Assembly: GCF_000311745.1 (NCBI RefSeq)
Contig: NZ_HE978531.1
Span: forward strand, 356,787-420,786
Length of the DNA: 64,000 nucleotides
DNA from: Anaerococcus obesiensis ph10
GTDB taxonomy: Bacteria; Bacillota; Clostridia; Tissierellales; Peptoniphilaceae
Direction of reading: 5' to 3'
The notes under the pieces were generated by a model. It was not told the DNA's origin and did not search any database. It saw nothing but the letters and a program-made list of their open reading frames with translations. Shown here in pieces: positions 25,107-34,192 of this stretch. Numbering within the stretch: position 1 is the first letter of the stretch; each line of letters starts with the position of its first letter. Position numbers and translations under genes: made by a program.

Positions 25107-25731
25107 CAACTCTCCTTGTCGTTAAACTAATACCATCGCCTATTGGTATTATACTTGTTACATATTCATCTAAATTTGTAATATGAGATAAAAATTTTCT
25201 CAAATTTTTTACCATAGTTATGTGTCGTCTATTAATTAAATCATCGTTTGTAATTTCTCCCCTAAAGAGAATATTATCACAAACAATAAGGCCATTTTCA
25301 TTTAATAATTTTAATGATTCATTAAAGTAATATTCATATTGTGATTTATTTGCATCTATAAAAACAAAATCAAAGCCTTGATTAAAATTATTCAAGGCTT
25401 TTTTTGCATCCATATTTATTAAATTTATTTTTTTATTATATTTAGAAAAATTAGCTTTTGCTATTTCTGATATATCTTTACTCTTTTCAATTGTAGTAAT
25501 ATTTGCATTAGAATATTTAGAAAAAAGTAATGAAGAATAGCCAATCGCTGTTCCAATTTCTAGAATATTTTTAGGTTTTGAAATTGAAATTAAAGTTTTA
25601 AGAAATTCTTTTGTTTCTAATTTCATTATAGGAATATTATTTTCAATTCCGTAATTTCTTAATTCAATAAAATCTTCATCAATATAAATATTATTTAAAT
25701 AATCAACTATATGATTATAATTAATATTCAT
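25096..25731 (-). CDS. trmR: tRNA 5-hydroxyuridine methyltransferase
   Basis: SAM-dependent O-methyltransferase (YrrM/TrmR) that converts 5-hydroxyuridine-34 to 5-methoxyuridine. ILEIGTAIGYSSLLFS is motif I, MDAKKALNNF and DFVFIDANKSQY hold the metal-binding Asp region, and VCDNILFRGEI is the family's second metal and substrate segment. About 211 residues. The ATG at 25731 overlaps the end of rnj and has a poor ribosome binding site, implying coupling. Next to trhP it completes an mo5U pathway that broadens wobble decoding. Confidence 0.9.
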   Translation of the reverse strand: MNINYNHIVDYLNNIYIDEDFIELRNYGIENNIPIMKLETKEFLKTLISISKPKNILEIGTAIGYSSLLFSKYSNANITTIEKSKDISEIAKANFSKYNKKINLINMDAKKALNNFNQGFDFVFIDANKSQYEYYFNESLKLLNENGLIVCDNILFRGEITNDDLINRRHITMVKNLRKFLSHITNLDEYVTSIIPIGDGISLTTRRVDER

Positions 25732-27397
25732 TGCTATCAACTTCTGTTAAAACTGGTAAAATCATAGGATCTCTTCCAGTTTGATTATAAATATATGATT
25801 TCAATGCTTCTCTTATTTGATATTTAATTTGACTAATAGCATGAATATCTTTTTTTTCACATTTTTTCATTGTTCTCATTACAATATCTTTTGAATTTTC
25901 AATAAGATCTTGATTTTCTTTTACATAAATAAATCCTCTTGAAACAATTTCAGGATTTGATAAAACTCTTTGTGTATGTTTTTCAATTGTTAAACTTACA
26001 ACTAAAAGTCCATCTTCAGAAAGATGTTTTCTATCTTTAAGAACAATATTTCCAACATCGCCAATACCGGAACCATCTACTAGAACATTTCCTGCTTGAA
26101 CTTTACCATTAATTCTAGCAGATTTTTTGGTAAATTCAAAAACGTCTCCATTTTGACCGACTAAAATATTTTCTTTATTCAATCCCATATCCATAGCTAT
26201 TTCCATGTGTTTTTTCAATTGGCGTGGTTCCCCGTGAGCTGGAATAAAATATTTTGGTGTTGTTAATTGGTGCATTAATTTAATTTCTTCTTGGCAAGCA
26301 TGACCTGATGCATGAACTTTTGCCAAAGAATCATATATAATATCACAACCAATTTTTGTTAAATTATTAATTGTATTATTAATTGGCATTTCATTACCAG
26401 GAATTGCTGATGATGACAAAATTACAGTATCTGATGAATTTAAATGAACTTGCTTATGTTCATTATTTGCCATTCTTGTCAATGCAGATAGTGGTTCTCC
26501 TTGAGTTCCGGTTGACAAGACAACAATTTGATCATCAGAATAATCTTTAATATTTTTCATATCAATTAAAGTATTATTTCTAATTTTCAAATATCCTAAT
26601 GAACTTGCAATTTTTACGTTATTTATCATAGATCTTCCAGATAAAACTACTTTTTTATTATATTTTTCAGCAGCAAATATTACTTGTTGAACTCTATGAA
26701 GGTTTGAAGCAAAAGTTGCTACAATTATTCTACCTGGTGCTTGTCCAAATAAATTAATAAAAGTTTCTCCTACTTCTTTCTCACTCATTGAACTTCCTTC
26801 TATTTCTACATTTGTAGAATCAGAAAAAAGACATAATAATCCCTTTCTACCTAAAGAAGCAAGCTTTTGTATATCAGTAGGTTCGCCATCTATAGGCGTA
26901 AAATCCATTTTAAAATCGCCAGTAAATAATATAGTTCCTATTGGAGATTTTACAGCTATTGCGCAAGAATCTGGAATTGAGTGACTTACTCTGATAAATT
27001 CTGCACTTAGATTTCCAACTTTTACTGTATTATTGACATTAACCATCTTTAATCTATTAGAATTAAGTCCATGTTCTTTAAATTTATTTTCTAATAATCC
27101 TTTTGTAAGTTTTGAACAGTAAACATTAGTATCTACTGTTTTTAAAAGGTATGCAATTGCTCCAATGTGGTCTTCATGACCATGAGTAATGAATATACCT
27201 TTTAACTTATCTTTGTTTTCTTCAACATAGGTAAAATCTGGTATAACTATATCTACACCTAACATATCCTCATCTGGAAAAGTTAAGCCACAATCTATCA
27301 TAATCATTTCATTTTTATATTCGACAATTGTACAGTTTTTACCTATTTCTCCAAGTCCTCCTAATGGGATGACTTTTAGTTTATTTTGCATTCTCAT
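25721..27397 (-). CDS. rnj: Ribonuclease J
   Basis: Metallo-beta-lactamase/beta-CASP 5'-exonuclease and endonuclease of mRNA decay and rRNA maturation. 558 residues: PLGGLGEIGKN, HGHEDHIGA (zinc ligands), VSHSIPDS, FTGDFKMD, the beta-CASP region, STGTQGEPLSALTRMA, HASGHA, FIPAHGEPRQL and the C-terminal domain. Only one RNase J is in the window, so J1 versus J2 cannot be told. AAGGAG precedes ATG 27397. It follows fur directly. With RNase Y (8.6 kb) both main mRNA decay enzymes are in this window. Confidence 0.97.
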   Translation of the reverse strand: MRMQNKLKVIPLGGLGEIGKNCTIVEYKNEMIMIDCGLTFPDEDMLGVDIVIPDFTYVEENKDKLKGIFITHGHEDHIGAIAYLLKTVDTNVYCSKLTKGLLENKFKEHGLNSNRLKMVNVNNTVKVGNLSAEFIRVSHSIPDSCAIAVKSPIGTILFTGDFKMDFTPIDGEPTDIQKLASLGRKGLLCLFSDSTNVEIEGSSMSEKEVGETFINLFGQAPGRIIVATFASNLHRVQQVIFAAEKYNKKVVLSGRSMINNVKIASSLGYLKIRNNTLIDMKNIKDYSDDQIVVLSTGTQGEPLSALTRMANNEHKQVHLNSSDTVILSSSAIPGNEMPINNTINNLTKIGCDIIYDSLAKVHASGHACQEEIKLMHQLTTPKYFIPAHGEPRQLKKHMEIAMDMGLNKENILVGQNGDVFEFTKKSARINGKVQAGNVLVDGSGIGDVGNIVLKDRKHLSEDGLLVVSLTIEKHTQRVLSNPEIVSRGFIYVKENQDLIENSKDIVMRTMKKCEKKDIHAISQIKYQIREALKSYIYNQTGRDPMILPVLTEVDSNEY

Positions 27398-27845
27398 TTT
27401 TACTCCTTAAATTATCTTCACATTCGGAGCAAATACCATATATTCTTAAAGAATAATAATCCAATTCAAAGTTATATTTATCTTTTAAACTTTTTGCTAA
27501 TTTTTCATTATCTAAAATTTTTTCTTCAACAATTTTTCCACAATTAGTACAAATTAAATGGTCATGGTGTGCATCTTTTTGACTAATAAGCTCATAAGTA
27601 TTCACAGAATCTGTAAATTCTTGCTTATTAACAATTCCCAAATCTTCAAAAATATTAAGAGTTCTATAAACAGTTGCTATACCAACTTGTTTATTATCTT
27701 CATGTACTATAGAAAACAACTCTTCTGGTGTCAAATGTTTTGAATTAGAATTTTTAAGAGCATTGAAAATTATTTGTCTTTGTTTTGTAAATTTATGACC
27801 ATTTTTTTCAAATACTTTTTTTAACTGTTCAATGTTCATTTTCAT
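27381..27845 (-). CDS. Fur-family transcriptional regulator
   Basis: 154 residues. Winged-helix N-terminus (RQIIFNALKNSNSKHLTPEELFSIV, VGIATVYRTLNIFEDLGIV), then the metal and dimer domain with HHDHLICTNCGK (His cluster and first CxxC) and CSEC (second CxxC), i.e. the structural zinc site is intact. Whether it senses iron, zinc or peroxide cannot be read from this. It overlaps both neighbours (DUF1292 gene before, rnj after), so it is transcribed within the long chain. Confidence 0.92.
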   Translation of the reverse strand: MKMNIEQLKKVFEKNGHKFTKQRQIIFNALKNSNSKHLTPEELFSIVHEDNKQVGIATVYRTLNIFEDLGIVNKQEFTDSVNTYELISQKDAHHDHLICTNCGKIVEEKILDNEKLAKSLKDKYNFELDYYSLRIYGICSECEDNLRSKNENAK

Positions 27846-28071
27846 CTTCTTTCATTTCTTCATATATTTTTACAATTTCGTCTAATTCTTTATTATTATC
27901 GATTGCCTTAAAGCTAACAGAATCTTTACTTTTCATCATTTCAAAAATCAATATAAAATCTTCATCTATTGGCTCTAAAACAGCATAATCTTTATCGTCT
28001 ACTCCGAATGTATCTATCAAATTAAATTCGACTTCGTTATTATTTTCATCTGTTAAAATTATCTTATTCAT
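27829..28071 (-). CDS. yrzB: DUF1292 protein (YrzB)
   Basis: 80 residues: KIILTDENNNEVEFNLIDTF..YAVLEP..LIFEM..VSFKAIDNNKEL, the compact beta-rich DUF1292 pattern. Function unknown. ATG 28071 is chosen for the GGAGAAATA site; in-frame upstream codons lie within ruvX. ireB-ruvX-yrzB is a conserved trio behind alaS in Firmicutes. Confidence 0.88.
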   Translation of the reverse strand: MNKIILTDENNNEVEFNLIDTFGVDDKDYAVLEPIDEDFILIFEMMKSKDSVSFKAIDNNKELDEIVKIYEEMKEDENEH

Positions 28072-28483
28072 TATTTCTCCCATCCAAATAGGTCTGTAAA
28101 ATAAAAGAGGCAGCAATTTTATCTACATATTTTTTTCTATCTTTAAGATTAACATTCATATCCATCAAGACCTGATCTGATTGTATAGTAGTCATTCTTT
28201 CATCCTGATATTTAATTTCAATATCAGTGGATTTTTTTAATAAATCGACAAAAGAAATCACCTTCATGGCTTGAGGACCTAAGGTGTTATTCATATTTTT
28301 TGGAAGTCCAATAATTATTAAATTTACTTCTTTTTCATTAATTATTTCAATTAATTTTTCAATATCTAAACTTGCTTTTTTTCTTTTAATTGTAATATAG
28401 GCTTGGGCAGTGATAAAAAACGTATCGCTTAATGCGACTCCGATTGTTTTATCACCCAAGTCTAATCCCATAATTCTACTCAT
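28064..28483 (-). CDS. ruvX: Holliday junction resolvase-like nuclease RuvX (YqgF)
   Basis: RNase H-fold protein, 139 residues. MGLDLGDKTIGVALSD carries the first catalytic Asp, IIGLPKNMNNTLGPQA is the substrate loop, YQDERMTT and VDKIAASFILQTYLD give the remaining acidic residues. In E. coli the homologue acts in 16S rRNA 5'-end maturation; junction resolution is mainly structural inference. It overlaps ireB and yrzB by 8 bases each, and RuvC proper is present at 59 kb. Confidence 0.92.
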   Translation of the reverse strand: MSRIMGLDLGDKTIGVALSDTFFITAQAYITIKRKKASLDIEKLIEIINEKEVNLIIIGLPKNMNNTLGPQAMKVISFVDLLKKSTDIEIKYQDERMTTIQSDQVLMDMNVNLKDRKKYVDKIAASFILQTYLDGRNNE

Positions 28484-28733
28484 TAATATAATATTTTAAT
28501 ATTTCTTCTAGAATAGTATCTCTATCAACTTGTCTTATCAATTTTCTAGCATTTTTGTGTCCTGTAATATAAGTAGGATCTCCACTAATTAAATATCCAA
28601 TAATTTGGTTTGTTGGCTTATATCCTTTTTCTTCTAAAGCATTATAAACTTCTGTAATAATTTCTCTTATATCAACTTTTTTCTCATCTTGTGGATTGAA
28701 ACGCATAGTTTCATTGAAGTTTTTGTCTGACAT
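28476..28733 (-). CDS. ireB: IreB family regulatory phosphoprotein
   Basis: 85 residues, DUF965/UPF0297. The N-terminus has ETMRFN, matching the threonine-phosphorylated tail of IreB, followed by YNALEEKGYKPTNQIIGYLISGDPTYIT and ILEEILKYYI. In Enterococcus, IreB is a substrate of kinase IreK and opposes cephalosporin resistance; that role is not shown for this group. GGAGAAATT precedes the ATG. It sits 9 bases after alaS. Confidence 0.92.
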   Translation of the reverse strand: MSDKNFNETMRFNPQDEKKVDIREIITEVYNALEEKGYKPTNQIIGYLISGDPTYITGHKNARKLIRQVDRDTILEEILKYYINE

Positions 28734-28742
28734 AATTTCTCC

Positions 28743-31355
28743 TTATATTAAATCATAAACTTTTTCTAAAGCTTCATCTAGTTTAGAAATATCTTTACCT
28801 CCAGCTTGAGCGAAATTTTTCTTTCCTCCACCATTTCCACCTGTTATTTTACTAACTTCTTTGACAATTTTTCCTGCATTGTATTTATCTGTTAATGAAT
28901 CAGAAACAGATGCTGTAAAGATTATTTTATTATCTTTTACAGTAGCAAATACAATTATTAAATCTTTGTATTTGTCTTTTATTCTGTTTTCAAAATTTCT
29001 CAATGTATCAAGATCTTCATTCTCAAATTTATGAACTAAAAGATTTATTCCATTAATATCCTTAACTTCACTTTCTATATCTTTATAAATATCTTTTTCA
29101 TTGAATTCTTTTAGCTTTTGAATGTCATCTTTGAGCTGTTTTATTTCTTCATTTAAAGATTTAGCTCTTGACAATACATTTTTAGGGTTTGTTTTTAATT
29201 CATCAGAAATTGAGTTAACTATTTCTATATTATTATTTAAATATTCATAAACTTTTTTTCCTGTTATAGCTTCTATTCTTCTTATACCTGAAGCTGCAGA
29301 TGATTCTTGAATTATTTTAAATATTAAAATCTCAGATGAATTATTTACATGACATCCACCACATAATTCTTTTGAATAATCAGAAACTGAAACAACTCTA
29401 ACCATATCTTTATATTTATCTTCAAATAAACCTATAGCTCCAAGTTTTTCTGATTCTTTATAAGACATAATTTCTTTTTTTACAGGCAATTGTTCTCTGA
29501 TTTTTTCATTTACTTCATCTTCTATTTTCTTGATTTCATCCTTAGTTAAAGCATTTGGATAAGTAAAATCAAATCTTAATTTATATTCATCTACTAATGA
29601 TCCAGCTTGTTTAACTTCATCACTTAATAAATTTCTTAAGGCTTGATCTAGTAGATGTGTTGCAGTGTGGTTTCTTGTTATATCTAATCTTCTTTGTTTA
29701 TTAACTTTAAATAATGCATTACAAGATTCTAACTTACCTTCTTCAACTTTAACATAATGAAGTATAACATCTTTTTTCTTTTGTACATTATAAACTCTTG
29801 CTTTTGAATCATCTGTGATAATAAATCCTGTATCAGCTACTTGTCCGCCACCTTCTGCATAAAAAGAAGTCTTATCACTTACAATTATACCCTTATGACC
29901 TTTTTTTATAAAGTTTACTTTTTCTTTATTATCAAATAAGCCAATAATGTTTGCATTTATTTCAAAATTTTCATAACCTACAAATTCTGTTTGTTTAAAT
30001 TCATCTACATTTATCGATTCAAGAGACCAACCTGCATCAGATTTTCTTGCATTTCTTGCAAGGTTTCTTTGATTTTCCATATATTCATCAAATTCTTTTG
30101 TATCAACTTTTAAATCATTTTCGTCAAGAATTTCTTTTGTCAAATCTAATGGAAAACCGTAAGTATCGTACAATTTAAATGCATCTTTACCTCTAAGTAT
30201 ATCTTTATTATTTTCTTTTAATTCTTTAATATAAGAATTTAAAATATCCAGACCACTGTCAATTGTTTTTTGGAAATTTTCTTCTTCTTTTTCTATAATA
30301 TTAATGATTTTTTCTCTATTTTTTGTAAGTTCATCATACTCAACTTTATAAGAATCAATAACGCAATCAACAATAGATGATAAAAATTCTCCTTCAATTC
30401 CTAATAGTTTTCCATGTCTAAATGCTCTTCTTATTAGTCTTCTTAAAACATATCCTCTTTTTTCATTTGAAGGTTGAATACCGTCTGATACCATAAAAGT
30501 CATGGCTTTAGCGTGATCTGCAATAACTCTTATAGAAATATCATCTTTTTTATTTTCCTTGTATTTTTTATTTGATAATTCTTCAATTTCTTTGATAATA
30601 TTTTGGTTTACATCAACTTCGAAAATATTGTCTTTATTTTGAAGAACCATTGCCATTCTTTCAAGTCCCATTCCTGTATCAATATTTGGATGAGCTAATG
30701 GTATATATTCCTTATTTGCGTTTTTATTAAATTGAGTGAAAACTAAGTTCCAAACTTCCATAAACCTATCTGAATCATCATTTCCTGGTTTATTATCATT
30801 TTCATCAACAGCTTTTTCTATACCTCTGTCAACAAAAATTTCTGAATCTGGGCCACATGGACCTACTTCTAGTTCCCAAAAATTATCTTCTTTTCCAAAT
30901 CTTAAAATTCTATCTTTGGCAATTCCTATTTCATCATGCCAAATATCAAATGCTTCATCATCATTTTCATAAACTGAAACCCACAAAAGATTTTTATCAA
31001 TTTCAAGATTAACTGTTAAAAATTCGTATGCCCAATGTATAGCTTCTCTTTTAAAATAATCCCCAAAAGAAAAATTACCAAGCATTTCAAAAAAAGTTCC
31101 ATGTCTTTCGGTTATTCCAACTCTTTCAATATCTCCAGTCCTTATACATCTTTGTGAAGATGTAGCTCTGTTATTTTTCATTTTCTTTTCGCCAGTAAAA
31201 TATTTTTTTAATGGTGCCATACCAGCATTGATTAAAAGTAATGATTCGTCATCTTCTGGTATCAAAGAAAATGATTTTAATACTGTATGATTTTTTTTAG
31301 AGCCAAAAAAATCTAAATATTCTTTTCTAAGTTCGTTCATTCCTAGTTTTCTCAT
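28743..31355 (-). CDS. alaS: Alanyl-tRNA synthetase
   Basis: Charges tRNA-Ala. 870 residues: class II core with FFGSKKNHTVLKS, AGMAPLKKYFTG, RCIRTGDIERVG, FEMLGNFSFGDYFKREAI and GMGLERMAMVLQ; editing domain with RNHTATHLLDQAL and CGGCHVNN zinc ligands; C-terminal coiled coil and DHHA1 ending GGGGKKNFAQAGGKD. All parts are complete. No T-box is seen in the 14 bases separating it from the Rrf2 regulator, so it is probably transcribed as part of the long chain. Confidence 0.98.
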   Translation of the reverse strand: MRKLGMNELRKEYLDFFGSKKNHTVLKSFSLIPEDDESLLLINAGMAPLKKYFTGEKKMKNNRATSSQRCIRTGDIERVGITERHGTFFEMLGNFSFGDYFKREAIHWAYEFLTVNLEIDKNLLWVSVYENDDEAFDIWHDEIGIAKDRILRFGKEDNFWELEVGPCGPDSEIFVDRGIEKAVDENDNKPGNDDSDRFMEVWNLVFTQFNKNANKEYIPLAHPNIDTGMGLERMAMVLQNKDNIFEVDVNQNIIKEIEELSNKKYKENKKDDISIRVIADHAKAMTFMVSDGIQPSNEKRGYVLRRLIRRAFRHGKLLGIEGEFLSSIVDCVIDSYKVEYDELTKNREKIINIIEKEEENFQKTIDSGLDILNSYIKELKENNKDILRGKDAFKLYDTYGFPLDLTKEILDENDLKVDTKEFDEYMENQRNLARNARKSDAGWSLESINVDEFKQTEFVGYENFEINANIIGLFDNKEKVNFIKKGHKGIIVSDKTSFYAEGGGQVADTGFIITDDSKARVYNVQKKKDVILHYVKVEEGKLESCNALFKVNKQRRLDITRNHTATHLLDQALRNLLSDEVKQAGSLVDEYKLRFDFTYPNALTKDEIKKIEDEVNEKIREQLPVKKEIMSYKESEKLGAIGLFEDKYKDMVRVVSVSDYSKELCGGCHVNNSSEILIFKIIQESSAASGIRRIEAITGKKVYEYLNNNIEIVNSISDELKTNPKNVLSRAKSLNEEIKQLKDDIQKLKEFNEKDIYKDIESEVKDINGINLLVHKFENEDLDTLRNFENRIKDKYKDLIIVFATVKDNKIIFTASVSDSLTDKYNAGKIVKEVSKITGGNGGGKKNFAQAGGKDISKLDEALEKVYDLI

Positions 31356-31369
31356 AATTTTCTCCTAAT

Positions 31370-31774
31370 TTATAGTTTTTCATTAACCATATCTTTTATA
31401 GTTATTGAATTAACTGCCTTGTTGATAGCATCATCAATTTTTGCAAAAACATAATAAGCTTCACATTCTGAATTATTACAGTTATTTCTATCAGCTACGC
31501 ATTCGCTTGAGGTCATTTCGCCTTCCAATACTCTCAAAACATCTCCAACTGTAATTTCGCTAGAATTTCTAGAAAGTTTGTAACCTCCCTTAGCACCTCT
31601 TGCTGATATTACTAAATTATTTCTTTTAAGTATTCTTATTAATTGTTCTAAGTAATTTTCTGGCAACTTTAAGGCATTAGAAATATCAGAAACTGAAATA
31701 TATCCATTATCTTCATTTTCTGCTAAATAATGTATAGCTCTAAGTCCATACCTACCTCTAGTTGATAATTTCAT
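31370..31774 (-). CDS. Rrf2-family transcriptional regulator with IscR-like cysteines
   Basis: 134 residues: winged helix STRGRYGLRAIHYLAE, ISNALKLPENYLEQLIRILKRNNLV, SARGAKGGYKLSRN. Cys 92, 99 and 104 lie in the segment where IscR binds [2Fe-2S], with slightly different spacing. That favours an Fe-S-sensing regulator over CymR, which lacks these cysteines. iscS is 6 kb away rather than adjacent. GGAGTAAATATG-type start. Confidence 0.87.
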   Translation of the reverse strand: MKLSTRGRYGLRAIHYLAENEDNGYISVSDISNALKLPENYLEQLIRILKRNNLVISARGAKGGYKLSRNSSEITVGDVLRVLEGEMTSSECVADRNNCNNSECEAYYVFAKIDDAINKAVNSITIKDMVNEKL

Positions 31775-31783
31775 ATTTACTCC

Positions 31784-32422
31784 TCAATCTATCACTATCA
31801 TATCTTTCATCGCTTCAAAATACTTATCCCCAATGCCAGATACATTTTTAATATCTTCAATCTTATTAAATTTGTTTTTTTCTCTATATTCGATAATAGC
31901 TTGCGCTCTTTTTTCTCCAATATTTGGCAAAGTCATCAACTGAGCCTTATCAGCTTTGTTAATATTAACTTTTTTATCGTCAATTTTTTCTACGGGACTA
32001 ATAAGTTGATTTGTAGAATTATCCACATCATTATTTTTGTCATTGATGTTTGGAATTATTATTCTCATTTGGTCTTCAAGCTTTAATGCCAAATTTATTT
32101 TATCAATATCAGCGTTTTCAGTAAGCCCTCCCGCATCATTTACTAAATCCTCTAATCTATAATCTTCATTTATTTTATAAACTCCAGGCTTATTAATTTC
32201 ACCACTAATATGTACTTTTCTAATAGAATTTTTAGATTCAGAATTTAGTTTATTATCATCATTATTTTTCTTATCTTCATTTGATTTCATTTCAATTGAC
32301 AAGCCTTGTTTTTCAAATACAAGCTCATCATTATTTCGACTTGAAACAAAATTTCGAGATATAACAATAACAATTCCAATTATCAAAGCAATGATAATCT
32401 TATCTTTTTTATCAGTTTCCAT
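31784..32422 (-). CDS. comEA: ComEA-type DNA-binding membrane protein
   Basis: 212 residues: one N-terminal transmembrane helix (~8-24), a polar spacer, an SLBB domain (KVHISGEINKPGVYKI, RLEDLVNDAGGLT), a second spacer and a helix-hairpin-helix domain (VNINKADKAQLMTLPNIGEKRAQAIIEYR, VSGIGDKYFEAM). ComEA binds incoming double-stranded DNA in transformation. The comEC channel gene that often follows is not here; rrf2 and alaS follow instead. Confidence 0.9.
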   Translation of the reverse strand: METDKKDKIIIALIIGIVIVISRNFVSSRNNDELVFEKQGLSIEMKSNEDKKNNDDNKLNSESKNSIRKVHISGEINKPGVYKINEDYRLEDLVNDAGGLTENADIDKINLALKLEDQMRIIIPNINDKNNDVDNSTNQLISPVEKIDDKKVNINKADKAQLMTLPNIGEKRAQAIIEYREKNKFNKIEDIKNVSGIGDKYFEAMKDMIVID

Positions 32423-32446
32423 AAAATACCTCTATTTAACGATAAT

Positions 32447-32758
32447 TTATGACTCCCATAAATCTTCTATATTATAAAATTCTCTTTGATTTGATGAAAA
32501 TATATGAACTATCACTTCGCCACAGTCCATTAATATCCATTTTCCTTCTCTCAATCCTTCAATAGATAAAACATCAAATCCTTCTTTTTTAAGATTTTCC
32601 TCAATATATTCTATTAAAGCTTTATTTTGATTAATTGAATTTCCAGTAGCAAGTACAAAATAATCTGCTATTGAAGATTTATTTTCAAGATCAATAACTT
32701 TAATATCATAAGCTTGTTTATCTTCTAAAGTTTTTACTATAATATCTAATTTACCCAT
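32447..32758 (-). CDS. rsfS: Ribosome silencing factor RsfS
   Basis: 103 residues, Iojap family: ALEDKQ-type start (VKTLEDKQAYDIKVIDL), IADYFVLATGNS, GKWILMDCGEVIVHIF and YNIEDLW. Binds L14 and blocks subunit joining when nutrients are short. Overlaps yqeK by 8 bases in the conserved nadD-yqeK-rsfS order. Confidence 0.95.
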   Translation of the reverse strand: MGKLDIIVKTLEDKQAYDIKVIDLENKSSIADYFVLATGNSINQNKALIEYIEENLKKEGFDVLSIEGLREGKWILMDCGEVIVHIFSSNQREFYNIEDLWES

Positions 32759-33311
32759 TTTTCTCCCTTAATAAATAATTTCTTGCTTTTATAGTCAAAG
32801 GAAATATTACCATCTTCCTATCAACCAATGACTTTATAGTTCCATCTAAGCTAAATAAAACAGCATCATCTAAATTTTTAAAGGCTAACTCTCTTAACTT
32901 ATCCACGCCTTCATAATTTCTATTTTCTTCACAAGCATCTGCAAGAAATATTATTTTTTCAAAATCAGTCATATTTTCTTTTCCAGTAGTATGATATTTA
33001 ATTGCATTTAAAATTTCTTCATCATCTACACCATATTCATATTTAGCAACAATAGGTCCTAAAAATGAATGTAAAATTGCTTTATTAGAAATAATTTCAT
33101 TTGAAAAATCACAATATTTCTTATACTTATCTAAATAATATTTTTCATTATATTTTGCACAATCGTGTAATAAAGCTGCTGTTTTTATTTTCTCAATATC
33201 TATATTTTTATTGATTTTTAAGGCCATATCCTTAACTCTGATTACATGATTAAATCTTTTTTCTCCAATATCATTTTTAAGCTTGTCTTTATATTTAGAA
33301 AAATCAAACAT
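32751..33311 (-). CDS. yqeK: HD-domain diadenosine tetraphosphatase YqeK
   Basis: 186 residues: RFNHVIRVKDMAL, AALLHDCAKY (HD metal site), HSFLGPIVAKYEYGV, AIKYHTTGK and FLADACEENRNY, all YqeK signatures. Family members hydrolyse Ap4A symmetrically to ADP. Overlaps nadD by 8 bases and rsfS by 8. Confidence 0.93.
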   Translation of the reverse strand: MFDFSKYKDKLKNDIGEKRFNHVIRVKDMALKINKNIDIEKIKTAALLHDCAKYNEKYYLDKYKKYCDFSNEIISNKAILHSFLGPIVAKYEYGVDDEEILNAIKYHTTGKENMTDFEKIIFLADACEENRNYEGVDKLRELAFKNLDDAVLFSLDGTIKSLVDRKMVIFPLTIKARNYLLREKNG

Positions 33312-33897
33312 ACAATTTCTCCTCTTTAATGATATTTATAACTTCATCGTTTACCAAATATCTGATACTTTTATTTTCTTTTACTAAGTTTCTTATCAAA
33401 GTTGATGAAATATCTAAAGCTATATTATCAATTAGGTATATATTTTTATTATACTTTCTTACTTGATTTATTTTAGATATAAGAGAAAAATTTTTGTTGC
33501 TATATCTTTTAAAAATAATCAAATTTTCTTTTAATATTTCTTTGTAATTTTTCCATTTTTCAATATCAAGAAATGAATCTTCGCCCATTATAAAGAAAAA
33601 TTCATCATTGGGATAAGATTTTTTAAAATAATTAATTGTGTTAAAGGTATAGTGAATTTCATTATCTCTATAATCATAATCATTTATTTCAAGTTTTGGA
33701 TTGTCTTTTATTGTTTCATTTACCATTTTTAGCCTTAAATTTAAGGCTGTTTTTTTATTTTCTAATTTGTGTGGTGGATTTGAATTTGGAAGAACATATA
33801 TTTTATCCAAATCCAAATTATTAATCACATTTTCCATCAATATCATGTGCCCAATATGAATCGGGTCAAATGTACCACCAAATAGACCAATTTTCAT
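33304..33897 (-). CDS. nadD: Nicotinate-nucleotide adenylyltransferase
   Basis: Makes deamido-NAD from NaMN and ATP. 197 residues: GLFGGTFDPIHIGHM nucleotide-binding start, VLPNSNPPHK, FIMGEDSF and the C-terminal ISSTLIRNLV. Its ATG abuts the yhbY stop. Confidence 0.96.
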   Translation of the reverse strand: MKIGLFGGTFDPIHIGHMILMENVINNLDLDKIYVLPNSNPPHKLENKKTALNLRLKMVNETIKDNPKLEINDYDYRDNEIHYTFNTINYFKKSYPNDEFFFIMGEDSFLDIEKWKNYKEILKENLIIFKRYSNKNFSLISKINQVRKYNKNIYLIDNIALDISSTLIRNLVKENKSIRYLVNDEVINIIKEEKLYV

Positions 33898-34184
33898 TAT
33901 AAATCTATCTTTTTATTTTTCTTGCTTTCTCTATATATGGTAAAAATATTACCTAAATGAGAAACAAATTCGCAATTTAATTTTTCAATAACTTCATCAA
34001 CAATTTCATCATTATCGTCTAAGTTATTATTTAGTATTTTTATTTTTATAAGCTCTCTTTTTTCCAAAGCCTCATCAATTGAAGTAATTACTTCATCAGT
34101 TAATGAATTTTTTCCTATATTAACAATTGGCTTTAAATCATGAGCTAAAGATTTTAAATATGATCTTTGTTTTCCTGAAATCAT
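33897..34184 (-). CDS. yhbY: CRM-domain RNA-binding protein YhbY
   Basis: 95 residues: SGKQRSYLKSLAHDLKPIVNIGKN, then a GKNSLTDEVITSIDEALEKRELIKIKIL core, i.e. the CRM fold with GxxG loop. The E. coli homologue associates with pre-50S particles. Lies between obg and nadD as in other Firmicutes. Confidence 0.93.
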   Translation of the reverse strand: MISGKQRSYLKSLAHDLKPIVNIGKNSLTDEVITSIDEALEKRELIKIKILNNNLDDNDEIVDEVIEKLNCEFVSHLGNIFTIYRESKKNKKIDL

Positions 34185-34192
34185 TTTATCTC

